This document shows positions 49,381 through 58,883 of a DNA stretch of 64,000 nucleotides, piece after piece. The notes below the pieces were generated by a model. The model had not been told where the DNA came from, did no database searches, and worked only from the letters and a program-made list of their open reading frames with translations. Numbering within the stretch: the stretch's first letter is position 1; every line of letters begins with the position of its first letter. Source of the stretch: Kalmanozyma brasiliensis GHG001 (taxonomy: Eukaryota; Basidiomycota; Ustilaginomycetes; Ustilaginales); assembly GCF_000497045.1 (NCBI RefSeq), contig NW_015961991.1, positions 496,812-560,811 on the forward strand. Reading direction: 5' to 3'. The position numbers and the translations under genes were made by a program.

Positions 49381-50009
49381 GTTGGACGATGGTTCGTGGG
49401 ATGGTGGTGGTGGGCAGAAAGCAACGTCAAAGAGGCGCGCACGGTGTTTGGATGTGTGCGGGGTTCGCGCTCAACCGGCTGTCTGCGCCGAGTTACCGAG
49501 CTGTCTGGTGACCCTTTTGGAAATTGCTTACTCTCGTCGAATGGCGCTTGCCGCGCTTCCGAATTTGCGGGGAAAGCGGATTTTCTGTTGGTCGAGATTT
49601 CCTTCTCGTCCGCCTCATTCAGGCACACACGACATCGAGTTCAAGACTACGCACTTCAGTGTCCGGCTATGCACAGCAACACAATGGCCATGGGCCGCTC
49701 AGAACGTTCTTGATTTTAGCAAAGTAACATATCATGAGAAGCAGACATTGCTGCAGGTTTCTAGGTTCGGTGCCCACATGAGTCAATCTAAAGCACGAAG
49801 AATGGACTTTGAGTGACGGGAGCGTGACATGTAAGCGATGTCAGGGGCGGACGCCATATCAAGGAAGTCATCTCGTTGACCTCCACCGAACAAGTTCAAG
49901 GCGCTGGAGAGGCCAGAGATCGCGGCCGATACCCTGGTGGACGGCATAGAGGAGCAGAAGAAGAAGACGGACCGAGAGCAGCGGTTGAAGCTGCTGCAAC
50001 GAGGAGAAG
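49381..50009. other. Intergenic region upstream of the transhydrogenase gene
   Basis: Promoter of the transhydrogenase on the minus strand. From about 49860 the plus strand has a Glu/Lys/Arg-coding stretch that seems to lead into the HNH-like relic. Nothing else recognised. Confidence 0.35.
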
Positions 50010-50372
50010 GGGCGGGGAGCGATTACCCACGTTGGGCTTCGCGTGCCCTACGTGCCGATGAAGGTCGGAAAGGAGGAGACAGTCAAGATGCTGATGGACG
50101 AGATGACTTGGCTGGGGCTCTAATCGATGTCGGTGGTTCAGCGCCCCAATTACAACTGCCGGCCCACGCTCAAGATCGATGGAAGGCAGGTCCTCCTCTC
50201 CAAGCATCTGCGCCCGACAAGCAGCGCCAAAGTGGTCAACCACGTCAACGGCGACATCTTGGAACACAGAATGGTCAACCTTGAGGTCAAGGATCGCGCT
50301 GCGAATTCGCAGGACACGCACTCGGAGTCCAGAGGCTTCCTCGGTGTGTACGCGACAGCAGTAGGTGGGTAA
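50010..50372 (+). pseudogene. Degenerate HNH/AP2-like endonuclease fragment
   Basis: In the frame of ATG 50127, VNHVNGDILEHRMVNLEVKD resembles the HNH core 'vdHinGdxxdNRixNLxv' of homing-type endonucleases, and SRGFLGVYA resembles the AP2-like DNA-binding strand that often follows it. Upstream, the same frame reads LRVPYVPMKVGKEETVKML and then meets TAA at 50121-50123, just before the ATG. The fragment stops at 50372 without further domain. I take it as a relic of a mobile or captured nuclease. The homology is by eye only and weak. Confidence 0.35.
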
Positions 50373-50582
50373 ATTGTCGGTATCGAGGTCAAGGGGGAGG
50401 TACGACAGGCCACATTAAATTCCGCGCCTAGAAGGATCTGGAGGGAGCCCTAGTGCTTCGCGACCTCGCTGCTAAACGACCTCGCTGCGATCAAGCAGCA
50501 TGAAGCTACTGCCATGGTCAACTTCATGACCGCAAGAATGAGTACGGAAGGACGGACACGGTCGAGGAATTTCTGGCGAGCG

Positions 50583-50620
50583 AAAAAAAAAAAAACCAAA
50601 AGGCAAAAAGAATAAAAAAA
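50583..50620 (+). repeat. Poly(A)/A-rich tract
   Basis: Thirteen consecutive A at 50583-50595, followed by further A-rich sequence. It lies 210 bp downstream of the HNH-like relic and 110 bp upstream of a tRNA gene. It could be the 3' tail of a retroposed element, but no target-site duplication was identified. Confidence 0.4.
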
Positions 50621-50731
50621 TTAAATCACACTTTGGGTTACACAAACTCACGAGATCGCTCTGCTAATACTGAAACCTGAGGGTCACACCATATGATACA
50701 TGCCCAAACACGTTTCCCTCGGGCGACGATG

Positions 50732-50886
50732 AGACTAGTAGCGAAGTGGTCAAACGCGAGAGATTTAAGTGTTAGGTCTTGGCTCGTTTGCCGGGATGTG
50801 GTGATGGCTCGCTCAGTGTGATTAATGCCAGATCCTTACCTATTCCTCTTCCTTAGGGTTCGTGGGTTCGAACCCCACCTAGTCTA
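50732..50886 (+). tRNA. tRNA-Leu(UAA) with an intron of about 74 nt
   Basis: The acceptor arms AGACTAG (50732-50738) and CTAGTCT (50879-50885) pair fully. The A-box TAGCGAAGTGG, D-arm GCG/CGC and anticodon stem AGAGA are followed by loop TTTAAG, placing anticodon TAA at 50766-50768. The 3' stem half CCTCT resumes at 50845, with one A-C mismatch at the base of the loop, so an intron spans about 50770-50843. A class II variable arm (CCTTAGGG) and T-arm GTGGG-TTCGAAC-CCCAC (B-box) follow. Pol III T-runs come directly after (TTTT at 50890, TTTTTT at 50898). The intron is long for a fungal tRNA. Confidence 0.72.
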
Positions 50887-51249
50887 TTCTTTTCGGCTTT
50901 TTTAACACCTTATGTACCCTGTCCTCACTTCGGACCTTGCTCCGATTTGTTTCAAAGGACTTGAGCGCCTCACAAGGGTTGTACGACCCTCAAGCAGGAT
51001 TTTAAGTTAGCCGAAAAGGGTCGCACAAGTGGGCAAGGCCCTCGTGGTCTGAGCCGGAATTTCGTTTTTCTATTTTATTCCTCTCGGAATTTCGGTGTTT
51101 GGAGCCCGCTGATTTCCCTTCCACTCATCTTGCGGGGTTTGAAGGAGACCCCTGTCCGTTCAACCATCGACTTGGTGTTGGTCTCTTGTCTCGGTCTTGC
51201 AGACGCAAACCTTCCTAGCTTCGCCGTACATTCGTCAAGCACACGTGCA
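50887..51249. other. Intergenic region after the tRNA gene
   Basis: It begins with the T-rich Pol III terminator, then about 340 bp with no recognised gene. The frame of the next gene is open upstream of its ATG, but the sequence there is not family-like. Confidence 0.4.
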
Positions 51250-52098
51250 ATGGTGCGAGTGATCTCGCTTGGCTCATCCTTCGCTGCAGGGCCCGGCATC
51301 GACCCTCAAAGCAACCTCGATGCAGGGCGAAGCTTCAACAACTACCCCAACCTCTTCGCGCGCAAGCTCGGCCTCGATCCTACCGATACCTCTCAGTTTC
51401 TCGACCTGACTGTTTCAGGCGCGACGCTGCTCAACGTCAACACGGACCCCCAGACTGCGGGTAATACGACGTTTCCGCCTCAGCTCGATTCCCTTCCTCC
51501 TGTGCAAGATGGCGATGACGGCAGCGACCTGGTCATCACCATCACGGGCGGTGGCAACGACATGTTCTACATCGGCAGCATGTTCGCCTGGACGCTCAAG
51601 CACACGCTGTGGGGCAAGCTGGTCACATGGCTGCTGATGAGGCGGGAAGAACGCGAGTGGCTCGAGCAACCAACAGTCGCGACGCCGGAGCAGGTCAGCC
51701 AGCGCTTCGCGTTTCTTCTCGACAGCCTCAGACAAAGGTACCCCAAAGCAAAGATCTACCTCGTTGAGTACTTCGCCATGATTGGCCCCGACACTGTTGC
51801 TGGGAAAGACGTTGGCTGGGATCAACAGCAGATACAGCGGTATGAGGAGACGGCGGAACTGCTGCAGAAGCTATACAAACAGGCAGCGGGGGATCGACGC
51901 GGGGTTCATGTCGTTCCGTTGGCAGAGGTGTCGAAGAAGCACGCACTGGGGTCGCCGGAGCCGTGGGTGTCGGATGGCTCGCTCTTGAACTTCTACAGGC
52001 ACGGGGCATACCATCCTAACCTCAGAGGGATGCAGGCGGCAAGCGAGATCCTTTTGGACTTCCACGAGAAGCTGCAGTCGCAAGATAAGTGTCCATGA
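51250..52098 (+). CDS. SGNH/GDSL-type hydrolase
   Basis: 282 residues from ATG 51250 (GCAATGG). Block I is near the N-terminus: VISLGSSFAAGPGIDP, with the catalytic Ser in GSSFAAG (GDSL variant). Block II Gly is in LTVSGATLLN, block III Asn in ITGGGNDMFY, and block V DxxH-like Asp/His in YRHGAYHPNLRGMQ. The family covers esterases, lipases and polysaccharide deacetylases. No signal peptide is seen in this model; if translation began upstream, a hydrophobic stretch (LVLVSCLGLADA) would become N-terminal, so secretion remains open. The substrate is unknown. Confidence 0.83.
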   Translation: MVRVISLGSSFAAGPGIDPQSNLDAGRSFNNYPNLFARKLGLDPTDTSQFLDLTVSGATLLNVNTDPQTAGNTTFPPQLDSLPPVQDGDDGSDLVITITGGGNDMFYIGSMFAWTLKHTLWGKLVTWLLMRREEREWLEQPTVATPEQVSQRFAFLLDSLRQRYPKAKIYLVEYFAMIGPDTVAGKDVGWDQQQIQRYEETAELLQKLYKQAAGDRRGVHVVPLAEVSKKHALGSPEPWVSDGSLLNFYRHGAYHPNLRGMQAASEILLDFHEKLQSQDKCP

Positions 52099-52528
52099 AG
52101 GCATCGTCCTCGTTCTCAGGCCACGCAGGTGAAATATAACAGTGGCCAAAAAATTGACCGGCAGTCGGAGCAAGGATTTACGCGACGCCGGTCAAGGGCG
52201 ACGTGGGGAAACTTGCACGGTCTGGCTCGTGCACCTGGACGCCGCTTAATCCGGTTAAGCATCTCAGGCTATCATTCCAGCACGAAACCATTGCGCTTGG
52301 TCACCGACCAGAACCCCGCATTATGTGCCACTCGCTTGGGAAAACCAACGCTTGTTCGACTTCGCCGTGCCAGCAGTAGGCGCAGTCGTATCAATAAGTT
52401 GACCGTTTGTCTGTGTCGAGTCGGATGAATCTCTTCGAACGCCGTCATCTTGGCTCCTCTTATGATCCCTCTCGTCCTTCCTTCCCACTCTCATCCTCTT
52501 GTCATTTCTGTAATAAGAAAACGCAGCC
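52099..52528. other. Intergenic region
   Basis: 3' flank of the SGNH gene and promoter/leader of the acyl-CoA ligase gene. Nothing else recognised. Confidence 0.4.
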
Positions 52529-54298
52529 ATGCCGTCGTACACACCGCCGCGTTCCTCCCAGCCGCCCACAGGCGTGCCTTTCGAGCTCTCGCTCTCGACT
52601 CACCCCTCCACGCCGCACCACCGCTCTTCGCTCACGCCTGTCTCGTTTCTGCTCCGTGCTGCGCTTATCACGCCGCGCAAGCTCGCCATCGACCATCCCG
52701 AGCGCGGCTATGGTTTCACGTACGAGCAGTGGGCAACGCGCTGCCTCTCGCTCGCCTTCGCCATCCTCAGCGTGCCTGGGTTCAAGGCTGGCGATCGGGT
52801 AGCGGTCATCTCGCCCAACGCACCCTTGATTGCCGACGCTCACTGGGGTATTCCCGCCGTCGGAGGCATCATTACGCCCATCAACATCAGGAACACCCCC
52901 AAAGAGGTTGCCTACGTGCTCGAGCACTCGGGTAGCACAATCATCCTGTGCGATCACGAGTTCACCCACCTCCTCCCCGAGGCGAACGGCAAGGTCAAGG
53001 TGGTGGTCAGCAAAGACTCGGGTGGTCAAGACAAGAACGATGAGTACGAACACTTCCTCGATCAGGGCTGGCAGGCGTGGCAGCGAGCACAGCAGGCGGA
53101 GCTCGACAAGTTCAAGTCGCGCACCAAGCCGTCGGCGGAGCCCAAGACGGGCTGGAAGCTGCTCAACGCTCCTCTGGACGAAGAGGCGGCCATCGCCCTC
53201 TGCTACACTTCTGGTACCACCGGTCGACCCAAAGGCGTCTTGACGAACCATCGTGGTGCCTATTTGTCGGCGATCAGCAACGCTTTCGAAGCAAACATCA
53301 CTGCCGACTCGCGCTACCTCTGGGTTCTTCCCATGTTCCATGCATGCGGCTGGACGTTCCCTTGGGCGGTCACCGCCGCGCTCGGCACTCATCACACCAT
53401 TCGCAAAGTCGACAACACTGTCATCTGGGATGCGCTGCGTAACCACGGCGTGACGCACTACTGCGGCGCGCCGACCGTTCAGATTGGCCTGGTGAACCAC
53501 CCCGACGCCAAGAAGCTCGATCACAAGGTCAATGTGGCCGTTGCAGCCAGTGCTCCGACTGCCAACCTGCTGGCCAAGATGGAGGGTCTCAACCTGCATC
53601 CCGTGCACGTTTACGGTCTCACCGAGACGTACGGTCCGTTCACACGTCGATACTTCGAGCCCGAGTGGGCAAAATTGGACGTCGACGCTCGCGCGCGCAT
53701 GATGGCTCGCCAAGGTCACGCATACTTGACCTCAGACGAGGTGCGAGTGGTGCGCACTGACTCATCTACCACGTCGACCGAGGACCTCATCGATGTCGAG
53801 CGCAACGGCAAGGAAACAGGCGAGATTGTCATTCGCGGTAACATGACCATGCTCGGCTACTACAACGACCCCTCTGCCACCTCGAAAGCCGTCATGAAGG
53901 GGTGGTTCCACACAGGCGACCTGGCGGTCCGACACCCAGGCGGCGAGATCCAGATCCTCGATCGCGGAAAGGACATCATCATCTCCGGCGGCGAAAACAT
54001 CTCGTCCCTCATGGTGGAACAGGAGCTCGCGGCACATGGCGATGTGCTGGAATGCTGCGTCATCGCAAGAGCGCACGAGAAGTGGGGCGAACGAGGCCAC
54101 GCTTTCGTCGTCCTCACAGAGCAGTCCAAGGGTAAGAAAGGAAAGGAATTCATCGAGGAGCTCAGGAAACACTGTAAAGGAAGGATGTCAGGTTTCGCCG
54201 TACCAGAGTGGTTCGAGATCGTAGAGGAGCTGCCCAAGACAAGCACGGGCAAGGTGCAGAAGAACGTGCTCAGGGCGCGATTTGCTAGCAAGCTGTAA
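52529..54298 (+). CDS. Peroxisomal AMP-forming acyl-CoA synthetase
   Basis: 589-residue ANL-superfamily ligase. P-loop motif CYTSGTTGRPKGVLTNHRG (about residue 225), LPMFHACGWTFPWAV, VYGLTETYGPF (A5 motif), GWFHTGDLAVRHPGG (A7), ILDRGKDIIISGGENISS (A8) and PKTSTGKVQKNVLR (A10 Lys) are all intact. The last three residues are SKL, a canonical type 1 peroxisomal targeting signal. Medium-chain, short-chain or oxalate-like substrates are all possible; plant AAE-type ligases look similar. It probably activates acids for peroxisomal beta-oxidation. It borders the secreted-protein array but is not part of it. Confidence 0.93.
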   Translation: MPSYTPPRSSQPPTGVPFELSLSTHPSTPHHRSSLTPVSFLLRAALITPRKLAIDHPERGYGFTYEQWATRCLSLAFAILSVPGFKAGDRVAVISPNAPLIADAHWGIPAVGGIITPINIRNTPKEVAYVLEHSGSTIILCDHEFTHLLPEANGKVKVVVSKDSGGQDKNDEYEHFLDQGWQAWQRAQQAELDKFKSRTKPSAEPKTGWKLLNAPLDEEAAIALCYTSGTTGRPKGVLTNHRGAYLSAISNAFEANITADSRYLWVLPMFHACGWTFPWAVTAALGTHHTIRKVDNTVIWDALRNHGVTHYCGAPTVQIGLVNHPDAKKLDHKVNVAVAASAPTANLLAKMEGLNLHPVHVYGLTETYGPFTRRYFEPEWAKLDVDARARMMARQGHAYLTSDEVRVVRTDSSTTSTEDLIDVERNGKETGEIVIRGNMTMLGYYNDPSATSKAVMKGWFHTGDLAVRHPGGEIQILDRGKDIIISGGENISSLMVEQELAAHGDVLECCVIARAHEKWGERGHAFVVLTEQSKGKKGKEFIEELRKHCKGRMSGFAVPEWFEIVEELPKTSTGKVQKNVLRARFASKL

Positions 54299-54377
54299 TG
54301 ACCCATGTAGGGAGATGATTAATGTATTGATAGAGACGTATTTGAAATGCCGTGACCTGGGGAGCGCTCGAGGAGAC

Positions 54378-54600
54378 TCAGCGATGCTGCTGGAAAGCGG
54401 GATACATCACATTCTTGAGCAGCTCTGGTGCCTCGTGCGGTAGGAACATGCCACCTAGCAGCGCGTATGTGAGCCTGGCCTCGCCGTACGACTCTGGCTT
54501 GTTGGACATCATGGCCTCATGCGGCACCCAAAAGATCGAGCCTTTGCTTGACCCTCGCAGATGTGTGCCACTGTAACATTTCGCGGTGCATCGCAAACGC
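54378..54600 (-). pseudogene. C-terminal relic of a group A secreted protein gene
   Basis: Translated on the minus strand, SIFWVPHEAMMSNKPES and YALLGGMFLPHEAPELLK match the last 70 residues of the intact group A gene next door (ADFWVFHEALADL and LGLLGGMFLPKSASLTL). The N-terminal three quarters, including the signal peptide, are missing; only about 50 bp separate the open part from the stop of the neighbouring gene at 54745. It is probably a truncated tandem copy, not expressed as a secreted protein. Confidence 0.7.
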
Positions 54601-54744
54601 AAGCTGACGTCCCTGTCTCCAACTTCACGCAACCCAAGCGTCGCGCCGCAAACCTTTCCCAGCGTCGAGACAGACTCGATTATCATCATAGATCAGTCAA
54701 AATGGATTGCTCTCGAGGGTCACACTTCACATTAGATCAGCTCG

Positions 54745-55776
54745 TCAATAAGCATGCCAAAGAAGGCCAGCGAGAGCCGGCTGAATGACCCCGTCTGTGC
54801 TGAGAGTTAAGGAGGCGCTCTTGGGTAAGAACATGCCGCCCAAGAGCCCCAGACTTGCCACTCCACCCTTGTCGAGGTCCGCCAGTGCTTCGTGGAACAC
54901 CCAAAAGTCAGCTCTATGCGCGATTAGCGGGCTGTCTGCGTTTGACGGATGTACCTGCGTCATCATGATGTGCCTCTCTGCTCCGTCACCTGCACTCGGC
55001 AGCGTCAGTTTCCAAATGGTTGGCTGTCGGCTTCGATGCTGCTGCACCGCGTTCACGACTTGAAAACGCAGCCGTTGCCGTATGTTTGCCGACATACGAA
55101 GTTCTTGCGTCGCTTGGTCTGGATGTGCGCGCACCGGTGGCCAAAGGAACTCGCCTTCGTTGATGTGGTCTTCAGGGCGGTATCCCGGGATGAGCCTGGC
55201 TGTCCAGCCAGCGGATCTCAGATGTGGTACAACGCGCTCTTGAATTCGTTGCAGGATGTCAGGGCTGGGACGAAAGAGCGTGTTGTCAATCAGGAGCGTG
55301 TTGCCGTCGAGATAGTGCTCGAAATTGACGGGATGGAAATGTCCGTAATGAATCGTCGACCGGAAGAGCGGCATGTCGAGCGGATAGGGCCTGCTTTGGA
55401 AATGCTGTCTACCAACCAGCAAAGGACCCCAAGTACGACCGTCTGCCGTGGTGAACGGGTGCACCTGGTCGCCGTCGTGGAAAAGCTCGTTTGCAGTGAG
55501 TTGAGCGGCGGGTTGAATGAGTCCGTCTGATGAAGAGCCGGCACCGCTACCATGGGGTCTTGAGCCGCTCAAGAGCGCCTCGGAGAACTCCTCGTCGGTC
55601 GGCAATCGATTCGTAGAGTGTGAACGTCCGAACGGGCTTGGGCCAAATGAAGACAATGTCGGTGAAAAGGGGCTCCACCCCTCGCCCCCGATGGCATTGT
55701 TATCCATCGCCAGCACGAACGTGCTGATTAAAAGGATCGAGAGTATGGAGAGCGACATCGCGCTGTACCGCTGCAT
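54745..55776 (-). CDS. Secreted protein, group A (candidate effector)
   Basis: 343 residues; signal peptide within 1-23 (MSLSILSILLISTFVLA; a second Met at residue 7). The mature chain has no Cys. A disordered Ser/Pro/Gly region (24-100) precedes the group A core: TWGPLLVGRQHFQSRPYPLD, LFRPSPDILQRIQERV, INEGEFLWPPVRA, RHIMMTQVHPSNADSP, ADFWVFHEALADLDKGG and LGLLGGMFLPKSA. These boxes recur in order in the genes at 56239, 57894 and 62289. No known domain was recognised. The function is unknown; secretion, clustering and rapid divergence suggest a virulence effector. A minus-strand TATAAG (55852-55857) lies about 80 bp upstream. Confidence 0.8.
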   Translation of the reverse strand: MQRYSAMSLSILSILLISTFVLAMDNNAIGGEGWSPFSPTLSSFGPSPFGRSHSTNRLPTDEEFSEALLSGSRPHGSGAGSSSDGLIQPAAQLTANELFHDGDQVHPFTTADGRTWGPLLVGRQHFQSRPYPLDMPLFRSTIHYGHFHPVNFEHYLDGNTLLIDNTLFRPSPDILQRIQERVVPHLRSAGWTARLIPGYRPEDHINEGEFLWPPVRAHPDQATQELRMSANIRQRLRFQVVNAVQQHRSRQPTIWKLTLPSAGDGAERHIMMTQVHPSNADSPLIAHRADFWVFHEALADLDKGGVASLGLLGGMFLPKSASLTLSTDGVIQPALAGLLWHAY

Positions 55777-56238
55777 CTTGGTTCAGTGCTTTCTAGAAGA
55801 GCTTGGAAGGTGAGCGAGATTTGCGGACGATCCGATGAGAGAATTTGTGTTCTTATACAGTATACTGTAGATCTGAACGGTGGCCACCGTAGAGGATTTT
55901 TTGCACAACGGACTTCGTGAAGTTCAACAAACGGTGCAAAGCCTGGTCCGTTCATTAAGCAACCAGTTAATCAAGCTCGATTCAATGTGACACAGCATCC
56001 TCATTGTCTGGCCATGGGTGGTACCGCTTGCAACAATCAAGTCGGTTGCTAAGCCTCTGTTGGCGGGTACGTTGCCAGATAGAGGCTGTGGGTTGCGCTT
56101 ACTATATTACAGGCGCACCTCCTTGACGATGTGCTGATCGTCTCTTACGTCGGCAATATCCCCTACATCGTGTGGGTGTTTGATGAAGAGGAAAAAGCAG
56201 AATGAAAGATGTCCCACGCCGGGGCACACGTCCGGTCC
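55777..56238. other. Spacer in the secreted-protein array
   Basis: Promoter of the gene at 54745, with TATAAG on the minus strand at 55852-55857. The rest is AT-richer than the genes and shows no feature. Confidence 0.4.
55852..55857 (-). promoter_or_regulatory. TATA box
   Basis: TATAAG within GTATAAGAAC on the minus strand, about 80 bp before the ATG of the group A gene at 55776. Confidence 0.5.
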
Positions 56239-57231
56239 TCAGTGAGGCACATACTGGACCATCTGCCCCGACTCCAACAGAGCCTGCTTCGCTCCTCTTG
56301 GCAGCAACATAACGCCAAGCAATGCCATACCTTTACGGGTCGTCATCTGACCCCCAACCCTCCTGTCAAAGAGCCTGGGCTCGTAGAACATCCACAGGGA
56401 GTTTTTCGGCATTCTGACATCCACCGTCGTGAAAGGCTTCGGATCTGACATGGTGATCAAAACAGACCTCGGCTGTGCTTCGGATGTGGATGGGATCGCG
56501 AGTCTGAAGAAACCTGATGCGAATCGGTTTGCCCTGAGCCGATTGTAGATCACTCTTTTGTACTTTGTATCGAGAGTTCTGGCGTTGATAGCCAGTCCGC
56601 GTGCGGTGCGTCGTACGGGAGGCCACAGGAACATGCCGTGATAGAAGTACTTGTCCCGCTGTGGAAGTGGGGTCTGGAGGCGGACGTCTCGGGCGTGAAG
56701 AACGCGCTTGATCGTCGTTGCAATGCTCTCAAGCATCTCTGGCTCTGGACGATAGACGAACGGATCCGCTGAGAGTCTCGATGGCACTCCCGGCCAGATT
56801 CGACGGTTGCTGTTCTCAAGTTCCGCCGGTCGAGTCCCGTCCTGAGTATACAGGTTGGTGAGCTCGTGCATCCACAAGGGATACTCTTTCGGCTGGAACT
56901 TTTCGCGATGTAGGTTGTACGGGCCCCATTGCAGACCAGACTCGTCGTGGAAAGCGGGAATGCTATTGCGCAAGCTTGACGATGCGCCTGCGTCAAATGT
57001 AGCACCAAAACGTGTTCGGGGAGAAGGAAGGGCGCTGGAGCTTGGAATGTCGGCTCCCGGAGTATCAAGCTGGGGCCCAACGGGCTGAGATCGGTACGCG
57101 CTCTGCTCCCTAATTGGATCCATCCGAACGCTGGGAATGGTCGGGCTGTTTGGGTCCATCGCTGCCGACCAGGCGACAAAGCTGACCAGCAGAGCGTACG
57201 AGAAGACCGTGAACGGAATGTAGGTCATCAT
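56239..57231 (-). CDS. Secreted protein, group A (candidate effector)
   Basis: 330 residues; signal peptide 1-24 (FTVFSYALLVSFVAWSAA). No Cys in the mature chain. After a variable Pro/Ser region come the group A boxes: LQWGPYNLHREKFQPKEYPL, FVYRPEPEMLESIATTI, YFYHGMFLWPPVRRTARG, RSVLITMSDPKPFTT, NSLWMFYEPRLFDRRVG and MALLGVMLLPRGAKQALLES. It is closest in its boxes to the gene at 57894. No known domain. The minus-strand TATAAG at 57328-57333 is about 100 bp upstream of the ATG. Unknown function, inferred effector. Confidence 0.8.
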   Translation of the reverse strand: MMTYIPFTVFSYALLVSFVAWSAAMDPNSPTIPSVRMDPIREQSAYRSQPVGPQLDTPGADIPSSSALPSPRTRFGATFDAGASSSLRNSIPAFHDESGLQWGPYNLHREKFQPKEYPLWMHELTNLYTQDGTRPAELENSNRRIWPGVPSRLSADPFVYRPEPEMLESIATTIKRVLHARDVRLQTPLPQRDKYFYHGMFLWPPVRRTARGLAINARTLDTKYKRVIYNRLRANRFASGFFRLAIPSTSEAQPRSVLITMSDPKPFTTVDVRMPKNSLWMFYEPRLFDRRVGGQMTTRKGMALLGVMLLPRGAKQALLESGQMVQYVPH

Positions 57232-57893
57232 CTCGGGACAAAGTACGTCAAAGGTCGTTGGAAGTGTTTGTATTCAACGACCGAGATTGCTGAGGTTGAG
57301 ACCGAGCACGTTTGCAGAAGCTTTCACCTTATAAGAGATCAGGATGTCAAACTTGTTCTTAATGCGGAGCACCGATCAGCGCCATCAGCGCCAGACCGTT
57401 GTCGAGGACTCAGAGATCGAGAGCTTTCAATGTTGCAACAGTGAAATGAAGGGTGGATCAATTGACAGTCGCCGGCGCCGTTGCCGAGGGATTGGCTCGC
57501 CTAATCAACTTGTCGCACGACGACTCCATCAGCATTTTGTGAGCCTCTGATACGGTCACAGCTGCTTCTCACGCCACTTTCATATACAAGGAATAGCTCT
57601 GGACTGTCGTGAGCGATGCAGCCAGTCTGGGAAGGGAGCAAGGACGAGAGCTCGCGAAGCTTCTCTTACAGCCCAAAAAAATCTGGATCGGCCCCTCGCT
57701 GTATCTGACGGGTGCGGTTGAAACTCCGCTCAATTGTTCCGACTCGCTTTTTTATGCATCAAACGGCTGTCATCCGTGACAATCGCTGTGTGCTCTTGCA
57801 AGGGATGTGAGTTCTCTAGTGTGGCGAAGCACGAATAAGCTCTCGATTAGCACTACATCTAAGCTGCCAAACACATGTGATTCGTGAACGCGA
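57232..57893. other. Spacer in the secreted-protein array
   Basis: About 660 bp with the promoter of the gene ending at 56239. No gene. The stretch 57700-57890 is AT-rich. Confidence 0.4.
57328..57333 (-). promoter_or_regulatory. TATA box
   Basis: TATAAG within CTTATAAGGTG on the minus strand, about 100 bp before the ATG of the group A gene at 57231. Confidence 0.5.
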
Positions 57894-58883
57894 TCAAAGA
57901 TGTTTGAAGACCGTGATGTCGCCGGATCCCAAGAGAGTCCGCTGTGCGCCCTTTGGCAGAAACATGGCGCCCAAGAACGCTGTCATCTTTCTCGTTCGAT
58001 GTGGGGGCTGTCTGCGCTCGTAAAAGAGCCAGAGCACCGACTCGGGACGGCGCTGCCCATGAATCGGCGTCAAGGCCTCATTCTTGACGACCGTTGTTCC
58101 CAAGATGGACCGCGGTCCCGTCGAAGAGTCAACGGTGAACAGATACAAGTTTGGTGGCGCTTTGATGACCCTCCGCAGTCGATCGCGTGGGATCTTGAGC
58201 AAATGGTTCTCGAGAATTTCTTTCGGCATTTGGTAGCCGGAAAGCGAGTTCTCGAGCGGAGGCCAGAGGTACATGCCTTGGAGGAATCCGGGGTGGTTGC
58301 GATGCACCTCTTTGGCATTCCATCCCGTGCTGTGAAGTCGGCCGAGGATCTTTGAACGAAGACGTTGTAGCACCTCAGGCTCGGGACGATACACAGCTGG
58401 CAGCCAGGGATATCTTGAGGCAAATCGCCTGGACGGAGGGGCGAAGGCGACCGGCATCGATTGGTCGCGCTGGTAGATGTCTGCCAGGGTCGGCTCGTGC
58501 AGTGGGTAGAAGTGCAGCTGAAACTTGGATGCATGAACCGGATAGGGACCCCACTCGACTCCCAATGCATCTCTATGCGTAGGCACATGGCCTAGCTTTG
58601 CACCTGAAGCGACTGCAGGGCGTCGTGATGGGCGTGCGATGCGCAAAGATACTTCACGGTGTTTCCTTTCAGGAACAGCGTCTCGAGCAGGAATCTCGTT
58701 CGAGTTGGCGCTGCTGGTATCGTCCGAGCCTGGCGTCCACGGACTGTCTCCGTGCTCGGAAGAGAACTCGTTTCCGGAAGAAAGTTCGTCATGAGCCTTT
58801 GACGGCGCAGCTGCCAGTAGAGCGGTTACGGCGAACACCGAGAGCAGCCAGAGTGCGAACGACTGTTTCCTCATCTTGTACAT
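57894..58883 (-). CDS. Secreted protein, group A (candidate effector)
   Basis: 329 residues from ATG 58881-58883 (or 326 from the next ATG). Signal peptide ALWLLSVFAVTALLAAAPS. Cys-free mature chain. Group A boxes: VEWGPYPVHASKFQLHFYPL, AVYRPEPEVLQRLRSKI, PGFLQGMYLWPPLENSLSG, RSILGTTVVKNEALTP, ESVLWLFYERRQPPHRT and TAFLGAMFLPKGAQRTLL. The YRPEPE box is shared with the genes at 56239 and 62289. A basic GRLHSTGWNAKEVHRNHPG segment precedes the WPP box. A minus-strand CATAAAA at 58954-58960 lies about 75 bp upstream. Function unknown. Confidence 0.8.
   Translation of the reverse strand: MYKMRKQSFALWLLSVFAVTALLAAAPSKAHDELSSGNEFSSEHGDSPWTPGSDDTSSANSNEIPARDAVPERKHREVSLRIARPSRRPAVASGAKLGHVPTHRDALGVEWGPYPVHASKFQLHFYPLHEPTLADIYQRDQSMPVAFAPPSRRFASRYPWLPAVYRPEPEVLQRLRSKILGRLHSTGWNAKEVHRNHPGFLQGMYLWPPLENSLSGYQMPKEILENHLLKIPRDRLRRVIKAPPNLYLFTVDSSTGPRSILGTTVVKNEALTPIHGQRRPESVLWLFYERRQPPHRTRKMTAFLGAMFLPKGAQRTLLGSGDITVFKHL

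Noticed and set aside
52502..53719. 405-codon antisense frame across the acyl-CoA synthetase
   Set aside because: The sense frame has all ANL motifs; the antisense frame is a shadow.
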